Source: Cytophagales bacterium (lineage in GTDB: Bacteria > Bacteroidota > Bacteroidia > Cytophagales > ES-bin-26). Taken from it: 5,304 nt of DNA. The DNA is taken from assembly GCA_014379925.1 (NCBI GenBank), contig JACMKY010000127.1, positions 1 through 5,304 on the forward strand, given 5' to 3'. The notes below the pieces were generated by a model. It was not told the DNA's origin and searched no databases. It worked only from the letters and a program-made list of their open reading frames with translations. Numbering within the stretch: the first letter of the stretch is position 1; every line of letters starts with the position of its first letter. Shown here piece after piece: positions 1 through 5,304 of this stretch. A program made the position numbers and the translations under genes.

Positions 1-72
1 CACGTCGATGACGACGCACGACAGATTGGTGGTGCCAAAATCGATTCCCACGATGCACGGAATCTTTTCCAT
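1..72 (-). CDS. N-terminus of a probable FGGY-type sugar kinase (partial)
   Basis: Only the first 24 codons are present; the gene runs off the left edge. It starts with ATG at 72-70 and reads MEKIPCIVGIDFGTTNLSCV and four more residues. The GIDFGTTN stretch at residues 9-16 is the phosphate-1 loop of the actin/Hsp70/sugar-kinase fold, in which the Asp and the Gly-Thr-Thr hold ATP phosphates. Seen: the motif right at the N-terminus, as in FGGY kinases. Known: such kinases phosphorylate sugars or polyols in the cytoplasm. Inferred: a carbohydrate kinase, because the gene just upstream on the same strand is a sugar-type regulator. An Hsp70-like protein begins similarly (GIDLGTTNSC), but here one extra residue stands between TTN and SC, and the context favours a kinase. 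The substrate cannot be told from this fragment. Confidence 0.6.
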   Translation of the reverse strand, partial: MEKIPCIVGIDFGTTNLSCVVIDV

Positions 73-262
73 AACGAACCGGACCCGAATGGTTACAAGC
101 GGCGTAAGTCATAGTAGCGTCGCTGCAGGGCAACGACGTCAGTCACGAGTGTTTAAAAAATTGACAGCCAGCTATTTAAAAATCAGGTAAGCGAATGGTG
201 TCGGTTGTTCCGAGCTGCGTGCGGCGTACGTACTGCATGCGTTGGACGACACGACTGCGAAC
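73..262 (-). other. 190-bp leader between regulator and kinase genes
   Basis: This noncoding stretch lies between the regulator stop and the kinase ATG. Its most notable part is an A/T-rich block at 151-182 containing ATTGACA (160-166), which repeats seven bases of the palindrome arm found at the regulator start (1409-1415). The gap is long enough to hold a separate promoter and operator for the kinase. No strong hairpin with a T-run is visible, so I cannot place a terminator for the regulator here. No clear Shine-Dalgarno sequence precedes the kinase ATG. Confidence 0.35.
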
Positions 263-1372
263 CTAGCCTGCCTTTCGAAAGAAGCTGGATTCCCGGACCA
301 CAATCTCCCCCAGCAGATGCACTTGAACGGGCGTACGGTTGGGGTTTTCGATCTTGGCGAGCAGAATCTCAACGGCAGCGGCTCCGATGGCTTCGCACGG
401 CTGCCGGTAGGTGGTCAGGGGCGTGAGCAAATGCTTGGCGTACCGGATGTCGTCGAAACCAACCAAAACGAGATCCTCGCCGATGGTGACGTTCCTTTTC
501 TTGAGCGTGGACATGAGCGCCGCGGCCGTGGCATCGTTGGCACAAATGATCCCCACTTCCGGCGAGCCAACCGGGATGGTCGCCACGAACGCTTCTTCAT
601 CCGGCTCACCGATCAGTACCTGGCTGGCCGTCGGTGGCAGGCCGGCCTTCGTCAAGGCGTATTGGTGACCGGCAATCCGCATGTCGACGCTGGGTGCCGA
701 AAAGGGGCGGTGCAGGAAAATCAGTTGCCTACATTGCTGGTCAAGCAGGTGCTGCGTCATGACGAACCCGGCGTGAAAGTTGTCGATGCTGACCAGGTCG
801 TAGTGGCTTCGGGCGGGAAAAGAACACGTGTCGCGGTCGATCAAAACCAGGGGAATGTTGGCCCGGGCCAGCATCGCGCAGATCCGGTCGTTGACCTCGT
901 CTTTTTCTTCGGTCCTTTCCAGAGGGGAGAACAATACCCCGTCCACCTTCCGGTCCACGTAGCCCTGACACACTTTTTCAATGTATTGCCTCCTCACCGC
1001 GGGCTCGTTGACCGATGCCCCTACCCACAGGCAATGAAAGGACCGTTCCTGAGACTTTTTCATGATCTGGTCCCCGATCGTCTCGAAAATCTCCGACTCA
1101 CCCGACCCCGGAAGCAGCAAGCCGATGAGCAAACCGGCTTTCCGCTCCCTTTGGTAGATAACGAACGTGCCCGCCCCGATTCTTTTTTCTACGAGCTTCT
1201 CCTGCTGTAGATTCTGATAGACCTTGGATACAGTGGGTCGGGAAATACTTAATTGCCGCGATAATTCAATTTCCGGTAGCAACTGAAATCCGAAGGGATA
1301 CTCGCCGCTGACGATTTTTTGTTTCAAGTCATTGTAAATCCGCTTGTGCTTGCTTAATTCTTTGATTTCCAT
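263..1372 (-). CDS. GntR-type regulator with LacI-like sugar-binding domain
   Basis: A 369-residue cytoplasmic transcription factor. Residues 12-71 form a GntR-family winged helix: a first helix IYNDLKQKI, the recognition region ELSRQLSISRPTVSKVYQNL at 36-55, and the wing ending in GAGTFV at 66-71. Residues about 80-365 look like the periplasmic-binding-protein fold used by LacI-type regulators: DGVLFSP (144-150), IPLVLIDRD (173-181), VSIDNFHAG (194-202), ICANDATAAALM (276-287) and VGFDDIRYA (304-312) followed by LTPLTTYRQP. This is the architecture of AraR-like repressors, which release DNA on binding a sugar or sugar phosphate. I chose the ATG at 1372; a GTG at 1390 would add six residues but lies inside a perfect palindrome, and the ATG start puts the winged helix at the usual distance. 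The kinase gene downstream is the probable target. The ligand is unknown. Confidence 0.93.
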   Translation of the reverse strand: MEIKELSKHKRIYNDLKQKIVSGEYPFGFQLLPEIELSRQLSISRPTVSKVYQNLQQEKLVEKRIGAGTFVIYQRERKAGLLIGLLLPGSGESEIFETIGDQIMKKSQERSFHCLWVGASVNEPAVRRQYIEKVCQGYVDRKVDGVLFSPLERTEEKDEVNDRICAMLARANIPLVLIDRDTCSFPARSHYDLVSIDNFHAGFVMTQHLLDQQCRQLIFLHRPFSAPSVDMRIAGHQYALTKAGLPPTASQVLIGEPDEEAFVATIPVGSPEVGIICANDATAAALMSTLKKRNVTIGEDLVLVGFDDIRYAKHLLTPLTTYRQPCEAIGAAAVEILLAKIENPNRTPVQVHLLGEIVVRESSFFRKAG

Positions 1373-1387
1373 ACCCGATGCAACGGC

Positions 1388-1423
1388 CACTAATTTGTCA
1401 ATATTTTTATTGACAAATTAGTG
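1388..1423. promoter_or_regulatory. Perfect 16-bp inverted repeat, probable operator of the regulator
   Basis: The arm CACTAATTTGTCAATA (1388-1403) is exactly mirrored by TATTGACAAATTAGTG (1408-1423) around a TTTT centre. It ends 15 bp from the regulator ATG (1372), in its 5' region. Each arm also holds a smaller dyad, ATTTGTCAAT or its complement. Dimeric GntR and LacI-type regulators bind such symmetric sites, so autoregulation is the likely role. As RNA the same sequence would form a 16-bp hairpin just ahead of the start codon, so control at RNA level is an alternative. The symmetry is seen; the function is inferred. Confidence 0.6.
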
Positions 1424-1447
1424 CTATTTGATAATATAATTTGATAA
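1410..1447 (+). promoter_or_regulatory. A/T-rich promoter-like segment with 9-bp direct repeat
   Basis: ATTTGATAA occurs at 1426-1434 and again at 1439-1447, a 13-bp period. On the plus strand TTGACA (1410-1415) and TATAAT (1435-1440) both match sigma-70 hexamers, but with a 19-bp spacer, longer than optimal. It is not a good match to the Bacteroidota TAnnTTTG consensus. The regulator promoter on the minus strand must also lie hereabouts, but I cannot fix it. The plus-strand hexamers point into a region without a convincing gene. Confidence 0.25.
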
Positions 1448-1845
1448 CCTAATTCAATTACCCAAGCGAAGCGAATGGGCTGGCTCGTGGGAAAGCATCG
1501 GTTGCTAAGCGCCTGATCCAAAGGGAGCGGAATGGGCTGACCAACCCGAACGGGGCGCAACGAATGCGCTTCCCGGGAATCTACTCTTTGCCACCTCGGC
1601 GATATCGGAAGCCAATGTAATGGCATTTGAGCGAACTATCCAAACAATTTGCGAATTATTTTTTAAAATTTGTGTCAGGAAATATACTAGCCAATGTATT
1701 GGCCTTTATTAACCATTGGCTTAGCTAATGAAACGGTTGGCTGATGCCGGTTTGTCTCATTTTTCCGCATATTTGCCGACTGTGACGCCCGGACGTTTCT
1801 TCATCGCAACCGACCGTGAGACCGTACCGGGGCCCCAGCCCTGGC
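1424..1845. other. Region without a convincing gene, upstream of the regulator
   Basis: About 420 bp separate the regulator from the in-frame remains of the barrel pseudogene. The part 1424-1740 is A/T-richer than its neighbours and holds the direct repeat at 1426-1447 and the GCCAAT-type motifs at 1611-1720. A minus-strand frame at 1626-1390 is open, but it is proline-rich, ends inside the palindrome and resembles nothing I know. A 57-residue plus-strand frame (1728-1901, ATG to TGA) has no recognisable domain and faces the pseudogene. The minus-strand frame from 1849 to 1757 is also open and could be more of the decayed barrel gene. No tRNA-like or clear terminator structure is visible. Confidence 0.5.
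1611..1720. repeat. Cluster of GCCAAT/ATTGGC palindromic motifs
   Basis: GCCAATGTATTGGC at 1690-1703 is a perfect 6-bp inverted repeat around GT. Almost the same sequence, GCCAATGTAATGGC, stands at 1611-1624, differing at one base. A further half-site, CATTGGC, lies at 1714-1720 and is the exact complement of GCCAATG at 1690-1696. Two 14-mers sharing 13 bases 79 bp apart in noncoding DNA suggest protein-binding sites rather than chance, but the binder is unknown. It differs in sequence from the palindrome at the regulator start. Confidence 0.4.
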
Positions 1846-2453
1846 TCATGGATTCGACCTCCGTACGGTGGTCACTGACGGAGCCGAACGCCCGGAAATG
1901 ACGTTGAATACCCAGGCGTCGAACGCGAACCGGCCGCGCACCAACTACCCACCAATCAGCAGGCTGGGCGTCAGCACAAAGGCTCGTTCGACGGGTGTGT
2001 AGAAGGTCCCGTCGTCGTTGCGGACAAAATCGTCCTGCTGGTCAAATACGCAATCGTTTAGCCGGAGCCGGGCGGCCCGCAGGTACGGACCCGCGTAGAA
2101 ACTGGAGAGACCACTCCCGTCGTGCCGGAAATAATACCGCGCTTCGGCGGTCAGCCGCTGGTAGCGGTACGAACCAGCCGGGGCTTGGCCATAGTCGGAG
2201 CGGAGAGCGCCGAATCCTACCCCCGCCACGGCCGACGGCGGGGGGTCAAGGTTTTTTCGTAGAACAATGATGCGTCACCAGCCAGTAAACTCAGTGAGTT
2301 GATTTTGATGAAGTTGCGCCGGTACACGGCCGAATTCACCGGGCTTTGCACCCGGGCTGGCGTCCGGCCGGTGGTGATTCCGCAAAGGCAAGCAAAAAGA
2401 ACGAACAGCTGGATTTTTACGGTCTTTGCGGATACGGTTGCCTCGTTTTTCGT
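1846..2453 (-). pseudogene. Decayed outer-membrane beta-barrel gene (DUF3575-like)
   Basis: Joined over two frames, the minus strand encodes a small Bacteroidota outer-membrane protein. Frame one, from an ACG at 2453-2451, gives a signal-peptide-like VKIQLFVLFACLCG and then NFIKINSLSLLAGDASLFYE, the usual first strands. At the six-base G run (plus strand, 2240-2245) the frame must change; frame one itself stops at 2219-2217. Frame two continues with SAVAGVGFGALRSDY, LTAEARYYF and SFYAGPYLR, typical barrel strands. It then hits TAG at 1947-1945, after LLIGG. In the same frame LVRGRFAFDAWV follows, matching the family C-terminal pattern, up to TGA at 1848-1846. The TAG probably replaced a Gln codon (CAG). 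No ATG, GTG or TTG lies upstream in frame one, so the start is also lost, perhaps ATG to ACG. Such proteins are barrels of unknown function. The family name is my pattern match; the gene damage is read directly. Confidence 0.8.
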
Positions 2454-2457
2454 GGAT

Positions 2458-2480
2458 TGCGGCTCAATTACTGAGCCGCA
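2458..2480. repeat. 9-bp perfect hairpin ahead of the pseudogene
   Basis: TGCGGCTCA (2458-2466) and TGAGCCGCA (2472-2480) are exact complements around ATTAC. On the minus strand the hairpin ends four bases before the ACG where the barrel gene may once have started. No T-run follows on either strand, so it is a poor intrinsic terminator. It may be an operator or leader structure of the dead gene, or a second stop signal behind the hydrolase gene. Confidence 0.4.
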
Positions 2481-2529
2481 GTTTGAGTTAATAAATTGTA
2501 TATCAAACAGTTAAATCAATTCGCGGCTT

Positions 2530-2562
2530 CGACGTGGCCAGTGCTCATGCCTGGCCACGTCG
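2530..2562 (-). terminator. Probable terminator hairpin after the GDSL gene
   Basis: CGACGTGGCCAG (2530-2541) pairs perfectly with CTGGCCACGTCG (2551-2562), a GC-rich 12-bp stem with a 9-base loop. It lies 13 bp past the hydrolase stop codon in the minus-strand direction, where a transcript end is expected. There is no T-run directly after the stem, so termination by an unaided hairpin is not certain. Confidence 0.55.
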
Positions 2563-2575
2563 GGCAACGCCAGGC

Positions 2576-3853
2576 TCACGGCAGCAGGGCGGGGTAAGCA
2601 GCCGTGTTGATGCGCGGTACGTCGGTGCGGTAGTACTGGTTAATCACGCGGATAAACTCGTTGGCGGCAATGGCATTGCCTTTGGGCGTTAGGTGTACGC
2701 CGTCCAGCGCAAACATGTTGCCGGTAATATACTGGCTGTTCACCGGTACGCCGTCCTCTACCACGCCCGCGGCGATTTTCTTCAGAAAGGCATCGGCATC
2801 CGCCAGCGCCAGGTGTTTGGTGGCGGCCAAATGGTGGATCACCCCGTTGTACGCCTCCGTGATGGCGAGGGCCTGCGCCGTTTCCGCCTGGTCGAGTACG
2901 TCCTCGTTGGGCAGGGGATATCCTTCCGCGTAGCCTTTGGGGAGGCCCTCGGCATCCGCTACGCCAATGGAATCCGCCTCCAGGCGGATTAAGTCCGCTT
3001 GGGTAGCTTGCCGTACGGTTCCCGTTCCCGTCCGTATCCACACCGGGGCTCCGCCGGCCGCTGCCCGCAGCCCGGCCACGGTGACGGTGGTAAAGTAGGG
3101 CAGCGAGGTTGGTGCGGAGATGTTGGTAACCACGCCCTTCGCCCCGTGCGCGGTGAGTGAATCCAGCACGGCTTTTAAATTGGCCGAAAAGACGGCAACG
3201 GGCGTTGCCGGGAGGGTAGCGCCGGAAGAAGCGTATTCCAGGGCATCGTTGTTGCCCAGCCAGCAGGTGAAAAAGGTGTGGTGACGTCCGCTGATGAATT
3301 GCAGGTACGTGGTCAATTCCTGCCCTTCGGGCAGCAGCCGCTCATAAAACGGATTAAAGCCCAGCGGGTTATCCAGCCCGTAGCCGGGCGTAAGGACGTT
3401 GGCCACCTTGATGCCGGGTACGCCCAGGTTGTCTACCGGTTCCGGGTACTTGGTGAGCAGTGGCGTAAGGCTATCCCGTCCGAGCCCGCGAACGGCCAGA
3501 TCGGTGTTCACCCGTTCGATTATAGGATTCCCCTGCTCGTCAAAACCCGTGAGGAGTTGGTAGCCGGAGCCGTTCTTTTGCGCTTCGCTGAACAAAGGCT
3601 GGCGGTAGGCACCCCCGCCAACCAGCCGCAGCTGTCCGGCGAGCAGGTTGGTGAACGAAACTTCCTGACCTTCCCGGTAGAGACCGTTGTTGGAGTAACC
3701 CGCCGTCAGGGAGTTACCCACGGCGATGTAATGGGCAAAACTGGGTGGCGTTTGCTTCGGCTTCGGATCGGGCGGCCCGTATTCTTCGAGTAGCTGACAC
3801 GCCGGAAGAAACCCGATTGAGGCGAGTAAAAGCAGGGCAAATGGCTTTTTCAT
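2576..3853 (-). CDS. SGNH/GDSL-family lipoprotein hydrolase
   Basis: A 425-residue putative serine esterase anchored as a lipoprotein. The start MKKPFALLLLASIGFLPAC gives a short basic N-region, a hydrophobic core and the lipobox LPAC with Cys19. The ATG at 3895 would add 14 residues ahead of the signal, so the ATG at 3853 is preferred. A proline-rich linker (about 27-37) follows. Block I is YIAVGNSLTAGY with nucleophile Ser48; block II is NLGVPG (142-147) with its Gly; block III is GNND (200-203), giving the oxyanion Asn; block V is DGVHLTPKGN with Asp384 and His387. All catalytic residues of the family are thus present. The nucleophile motif is GNS rather than GDS, a common variant. Known: the family removes acyl or acetyl groups from lipids or glycans. 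The substrate here cannot be told. It follows the lipocalin-like lipoprotein gene by 51 bp and is probably co-transcribed with it. Confidence 0.92.
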   Translation of the reverse strand: MKKPFALLLLASIGFLPACQLLEEYGPPDPKPKQTPPSFAHYIAVGNSLTAGYSNNGLYREGQEVSFTNLLAGQLRLVGGGAYRQPLFSEAQKNGSGYQLLTGFDEQGNPIIERVNTDLAVRGLGRDSLTPLLTKYPEPVDNLGVPGIKVANVLTPGYGLDNPLGFNPFYERLLPEGQELTTYLQFISGRHHTFFTCWLGNNDALEYASSGATLPATPVAVFSANLKAVLDSLTAHGAKGVVTNISAPTSLPYFTTVTVAGLRAAAGGAPVWIRTGTGTVRQATQADLIRLEADSIGVADAEGLPKGYAEGYPLPNEDVLDQAETAQALAITEAYNGVIHHLAATKHLALADADAFLKKIAAGVVEDGVPVNSQYITGNMFALDGVHLTPKGNAIAANEFIRVINQYYRTDVPRINTAAYPALLP

Positions 3854-3904
3854 GGGGTTGGTAAGGAGTAGTTGGTTTGTTTTTAGAATGAGCAAAGAGA
3901 TTGG
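3854..3904 (-). other. 51-bp leader without Shine-Dalgarno sequence
   Basis: The minus strand reads AAACCAACTACTCC, then TTACCAACCCC directly before the hydrolase ATG. No purine-rich ribosome site is present, which is usual in Bacteroidota. The leader resembles that of the next gene upstream (ACCAACCAATCACCCC before its ATG), which supports the ATG at 3853 over the one at 3895. Confidence 0.4.
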
Positions 3905-4723
3905 CTATTCCGGCACCTGAAACAGTTCTACCCGTCGGTTCGCCGCGTCCGTGTACCGGATGGTGAAAGAGGTAGCCGTGAGTTCCAGGATGGTAAAGGT
4001 CATATTGAGCGCCGGGAGCGTTCCCGAAGCCGGGCGGAGGGAAGTATAGGTACTTTCGCGGTTGCCGAAGTTCCAGGTGCCAGCCACCGGTGACCCGAAC
4101 GACGGATCCGCGTAGCTGGTCGTAACCGTGCCGTCCCCCCGATTGGTGAACCGGGTGGCTTGCAGCGACGGCGAAAGCGGTTGGGCTACGCCATTGACTA
4201 TCCGCTTCAGGTATTTCCAGGTCTTGCCGCCGGGTGCGGTGCCAGCCAGCAGCTGCGTACGGTTGAGGAGCGCGCGGTCGTCAGTCGGCACGAAGGTAAT
4301 CCGCGAGGTAGGGCCCACCGGCGGCGACTGGTAGGTAAATTCGTTTTCGGTTAGCGTAACCACTTGCAATTCAATGGGTCCTACCACCAGCGTGGTTTCG
4401 TTCTTGAACCGCCACGTTCCCGAATCGCCGTCCACCTTGGCCGTATATTCATCGGCGGATGGATCACAGCTTCGTTCGTCGCAGGTGTAGATGGAAGATT
4501 CCACGCGTCCGTCGCGGTAAAAGCGAATCAGGGTATTCTGGCGCGAACATTCACTCAGGCACGGTTCTCCGCCGTCGTTGGTGAGGCGGCTGAATTGCCA
4601 GGTTTTGGAAACCGCGCCGGCCAGCAGCGCCTCCCGGTTGGGTTTTTCATCGTCGTGGCTGCTACAGGCCGGTAGGAGTAAACTGGCGGCTAGGATGAGC
4701 ACTGGGAAACAGGTCGTTTTCAT
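3905..4723 (-). CDS. Lipoprotein with two tandem lipocalin-like domains
   Basis: A 272-residue secreted protein. MKTTCFPVLILAASLLLPAC is an SPII signal with lipobox LPAC and lipidated Cys20, then a polar SSHDDEKPNRE linker. Two repeats follow. The first starts at ALLAGAVSKTWQFSRL (32-47) and ends near SRITFVP (140-146). The second starts at QLLAGTAPGGKTWKYLKRI (157-175) and runs to the C-terminus. Each repeat carries a LLAG...KTW opening, a mid GTW(R/N)F strand (102-106, 215-219) and a late E-(F/S)-T-x-x strand, the plan of Bacteroidota lipocalin-like domains. Four extra cysteines (55, 59, 81, 86) are only in the first repeat and could form disulfides or a metal site. Role unknown; ligand binding in the envelope is a guess from the fold. 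It lies 86 bp after the haem protein gene and 51 bp before the hydrolase gene. Confidence 0.85.
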   Translation of the reverse strand: MKTTCFPVLILAASLLLPACSSHDDEKPNREALLAGAVSKTWQFSRLTNDGGEPCLSECSRQNTLIRFYRDGRVESSIYTCDERSCDPSADEYTAKVDGDSGTWRFKNETTLVVGPIELQVVTLTENEFTYQSPPVGPTSRITFVPTDDRALLNRTQLLAGTAPGGKTWKYLKRIVNGVAQPLSPSLQATRFTNRGDGTVTTSYADPSFGSPVAGTWNFGNRESTYTSLRPASGTLPALNMTFTILELTATSFTIRYTDAANRRVELFQVPE

Positions 4724-4809
4724 GGGGTGATTGGTTGGTTTTTGGCTGCTTTAATTGACGTGAATCCGGTTTGTGGCGGTATGGTAGATCCCCGTGTCGA
4801 TTCGGGTTG
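4724..4809 (-). other. 86-bp gap between haem protein and lipoprotein genes
   Basis: The segment holds the lipoprotein leader, which ends in ACCAACCAATCACCCC before the ATG, with no Shine-Dalgarno sequence. A 4-bp CCCG/CGGG pairing behind the haem protein stop is too weak to call a terminator. No clear promoter is visible, so read-through from the upstream gene is plausible. Confidence 0.35.
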
Positions 4810-5304
4810 TTAGTCCTTCGCAGGTTTCGTCTTTACCAGAAACCGCTGGTCGGTCAGCGAGTGGAGGAAGGCCTCCAGGTCTTCCTTTTCCCGGGTCGTC
4901 AGATTCAGTGGTTTGGCCAGCAGTGGGTCGCGGTTGATCGCGTTCGGTACCACCCGGTCGGGATTGTCGTAGAAATCAATCACCTCGCGGAGCGTTCTGA
5001 ACATGCCGTTGTGCATGTAGGGAGCCGTCAGCGCCACGTTGCGCAAGGGACCGATTTTGAATTTGCCTAGGTCCGCCACTTTTTTGGTGATTGCGGCCCG
5101 GCCGCTGTCGGCCAAGGTTTTGCCATCGTACAAGCCGATGTTTCTGAACTCTGAGCTGTTGAAATCCGCCCCGAAATGGCAGTGCACGCAGTTGGCTCGG
5201 TTGTTAAACAACCCGAAACCACGCTTCGCCGACGCACTCACGGCCGCTTCGTTGTCGTTGAGCCGCCAATCGTCCAAAGGCGACTCATTGGTTTCCAGCG
5301 TTCG
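4810..5304 (-). CDS. Cytochrome c peroxidase / MauG-type protein, C-terminal part
   Basis: The last 164 residues of a gene whose 5' part lies beyond the right edge. The frame is open to the edge, so the TTG at 5277 is an internal Leu codon, not a start. Visible residues begin RTLETNESPLDDWRLND and lead into ASAKRGFGLF, then a c-type haem site CVHCH at 39-43 of the fragment, FRNIGL (53-58) and the family signature GPLRNVALTAPYMHNG (85-100) with TLREVIDFY (104-112). This is the C-terminal haem domain of periplasmic di-haem peroxidases and MauG relatives, which reduce hydrogen peroxide or oxidise partner proteins. Which residue is the distal ligand, and so whether it is a true peroxidase or MauG-like, cannot be judged here. 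The N-terminal haem domain is expected beyond the window. The protein ends KTKPAKD. Confidence 0.93.
   Translation of the reverse strand, partial: RTLETNESPLDDWRLNDNEAAVSASAKRGFGLFNNRANCVHCHFGADFNSSEFRNIGLYDGKTLADSGRAAITKKVADLGKFKIGPLRNVALTAPYMHNGMFRTLREVIDFYDNPDRVVPNAINRDPLLAKPLNLTTREKEDLEAFLHSLTDQRFLVKTKPAKD

Noticed and set aside
242..1210. Plus-strand open frame of 322 codons opposite the regulator
   Set aside because: It is the antisense shadow of a clear GntR/LacI-type gene and its translation shows no domain.
1474..1539. AATGGGCTG occurring twice (1474-1482 and 1531-1539)
   Set aside because: A single short match 57 bp apart with no symmetry or further copies; could be chance.
1390..1626. 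Minus-strand open frame of 78 codons upstream of the regulator
   Set aside because: It is proline-rich, has no recognisable domain and ends inside the palindrome; probably chance.
1728..1901. Plus-strand 57-residue frame as a real gene
   Set aside because: No known motif, no clear ribosome site and overlap with the decayed barrel gene; kept only as a low-interest observation.
3278..3793. Plus-strand open frame of 171 codons inside the GDSL gene
   Set aside because: The minus strand encodes all SGNH blocks here, so this is an antisense shadow.
3854..3895. Upstream ATG at 3895 as start of the GDSL lipoprotein
   Set aside because: It would put 14 residues ahead of a complete SPII signal peptide; the ATG at 3853 gives a normal lipoprotein start.
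4793..4808. CCCG/CGGG pairing behind the haem protein gene as a terminator
   Set aside because: Only four pairs with an eight-base loop and no T-run on the minus strand.

Overview
The window looks like chromosomal DNA from a Bacteroidota bacterium, probably of the Cytophagales (Spirosoma-like). This is an inference. It rests on two SPII lipoproteins with leaders that lack a Shine-Dalgarno sequence, a GntR-headed regulator with a LacI-type sensor, and relics of a DUF3575-like outer-membrane barrel gene. All recognisable genes are on the minus strand, so in transcription order the window reads from its right end to its left end.

Right part (5304 to 2576): the 3' part of a MauG/cytochrome c peroxidase-type haem protein, cut by the window edge, then a lipoprotein made of two lipocalin-like repeats, then an SGNH/GDSL-family lipoprotein hydrolase. 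Gaps are 86 and 51 bp, so these may be co-transcribed. A 12-bp hairpin at 2530-2562, just after the GDSL stop, is the likely end of that transcript. The products would be envelope proteins; their shared role is not clear from sequence.

Middle (2453 to 1373): a decayed gene for a small outer-membrane beta-barrel protein. No usable start codon remains, the frame changes at a run of six G (plus strand), and an amber codon interrupts the conserved C-terminal part. Beyond it lie about 420 bp (1424-1845) without a convincing gene, but with several copies of a GCCAAT-type motif and, next to the regulator, a perfect 16-bp inverted repeat.

Left part (1372 to 1): a sugar-type transcriptional regulator (GntR winged helix plus LacI-like ligand domain) followed after 190 bp by the first 24 codons of a kinase with the actin-fold phosphate motif, probably an FGGY-type carbohydrate kinase. 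The simplest reading is a regulator that senses a sugar or sugar phosphate and controls the adjoining catabolic genes, with the palindrome at its own start as operator.

I found no mobile element, CRISPR array, tRNA or rRNA, and no clear sign of a wholly new system. The items most worth following are the multiply damaged barrel gene, the long palindrome at the regulator start, the repeated GCCAAT motifs and the haem protein/lipoprotein/hydrolase cluster.
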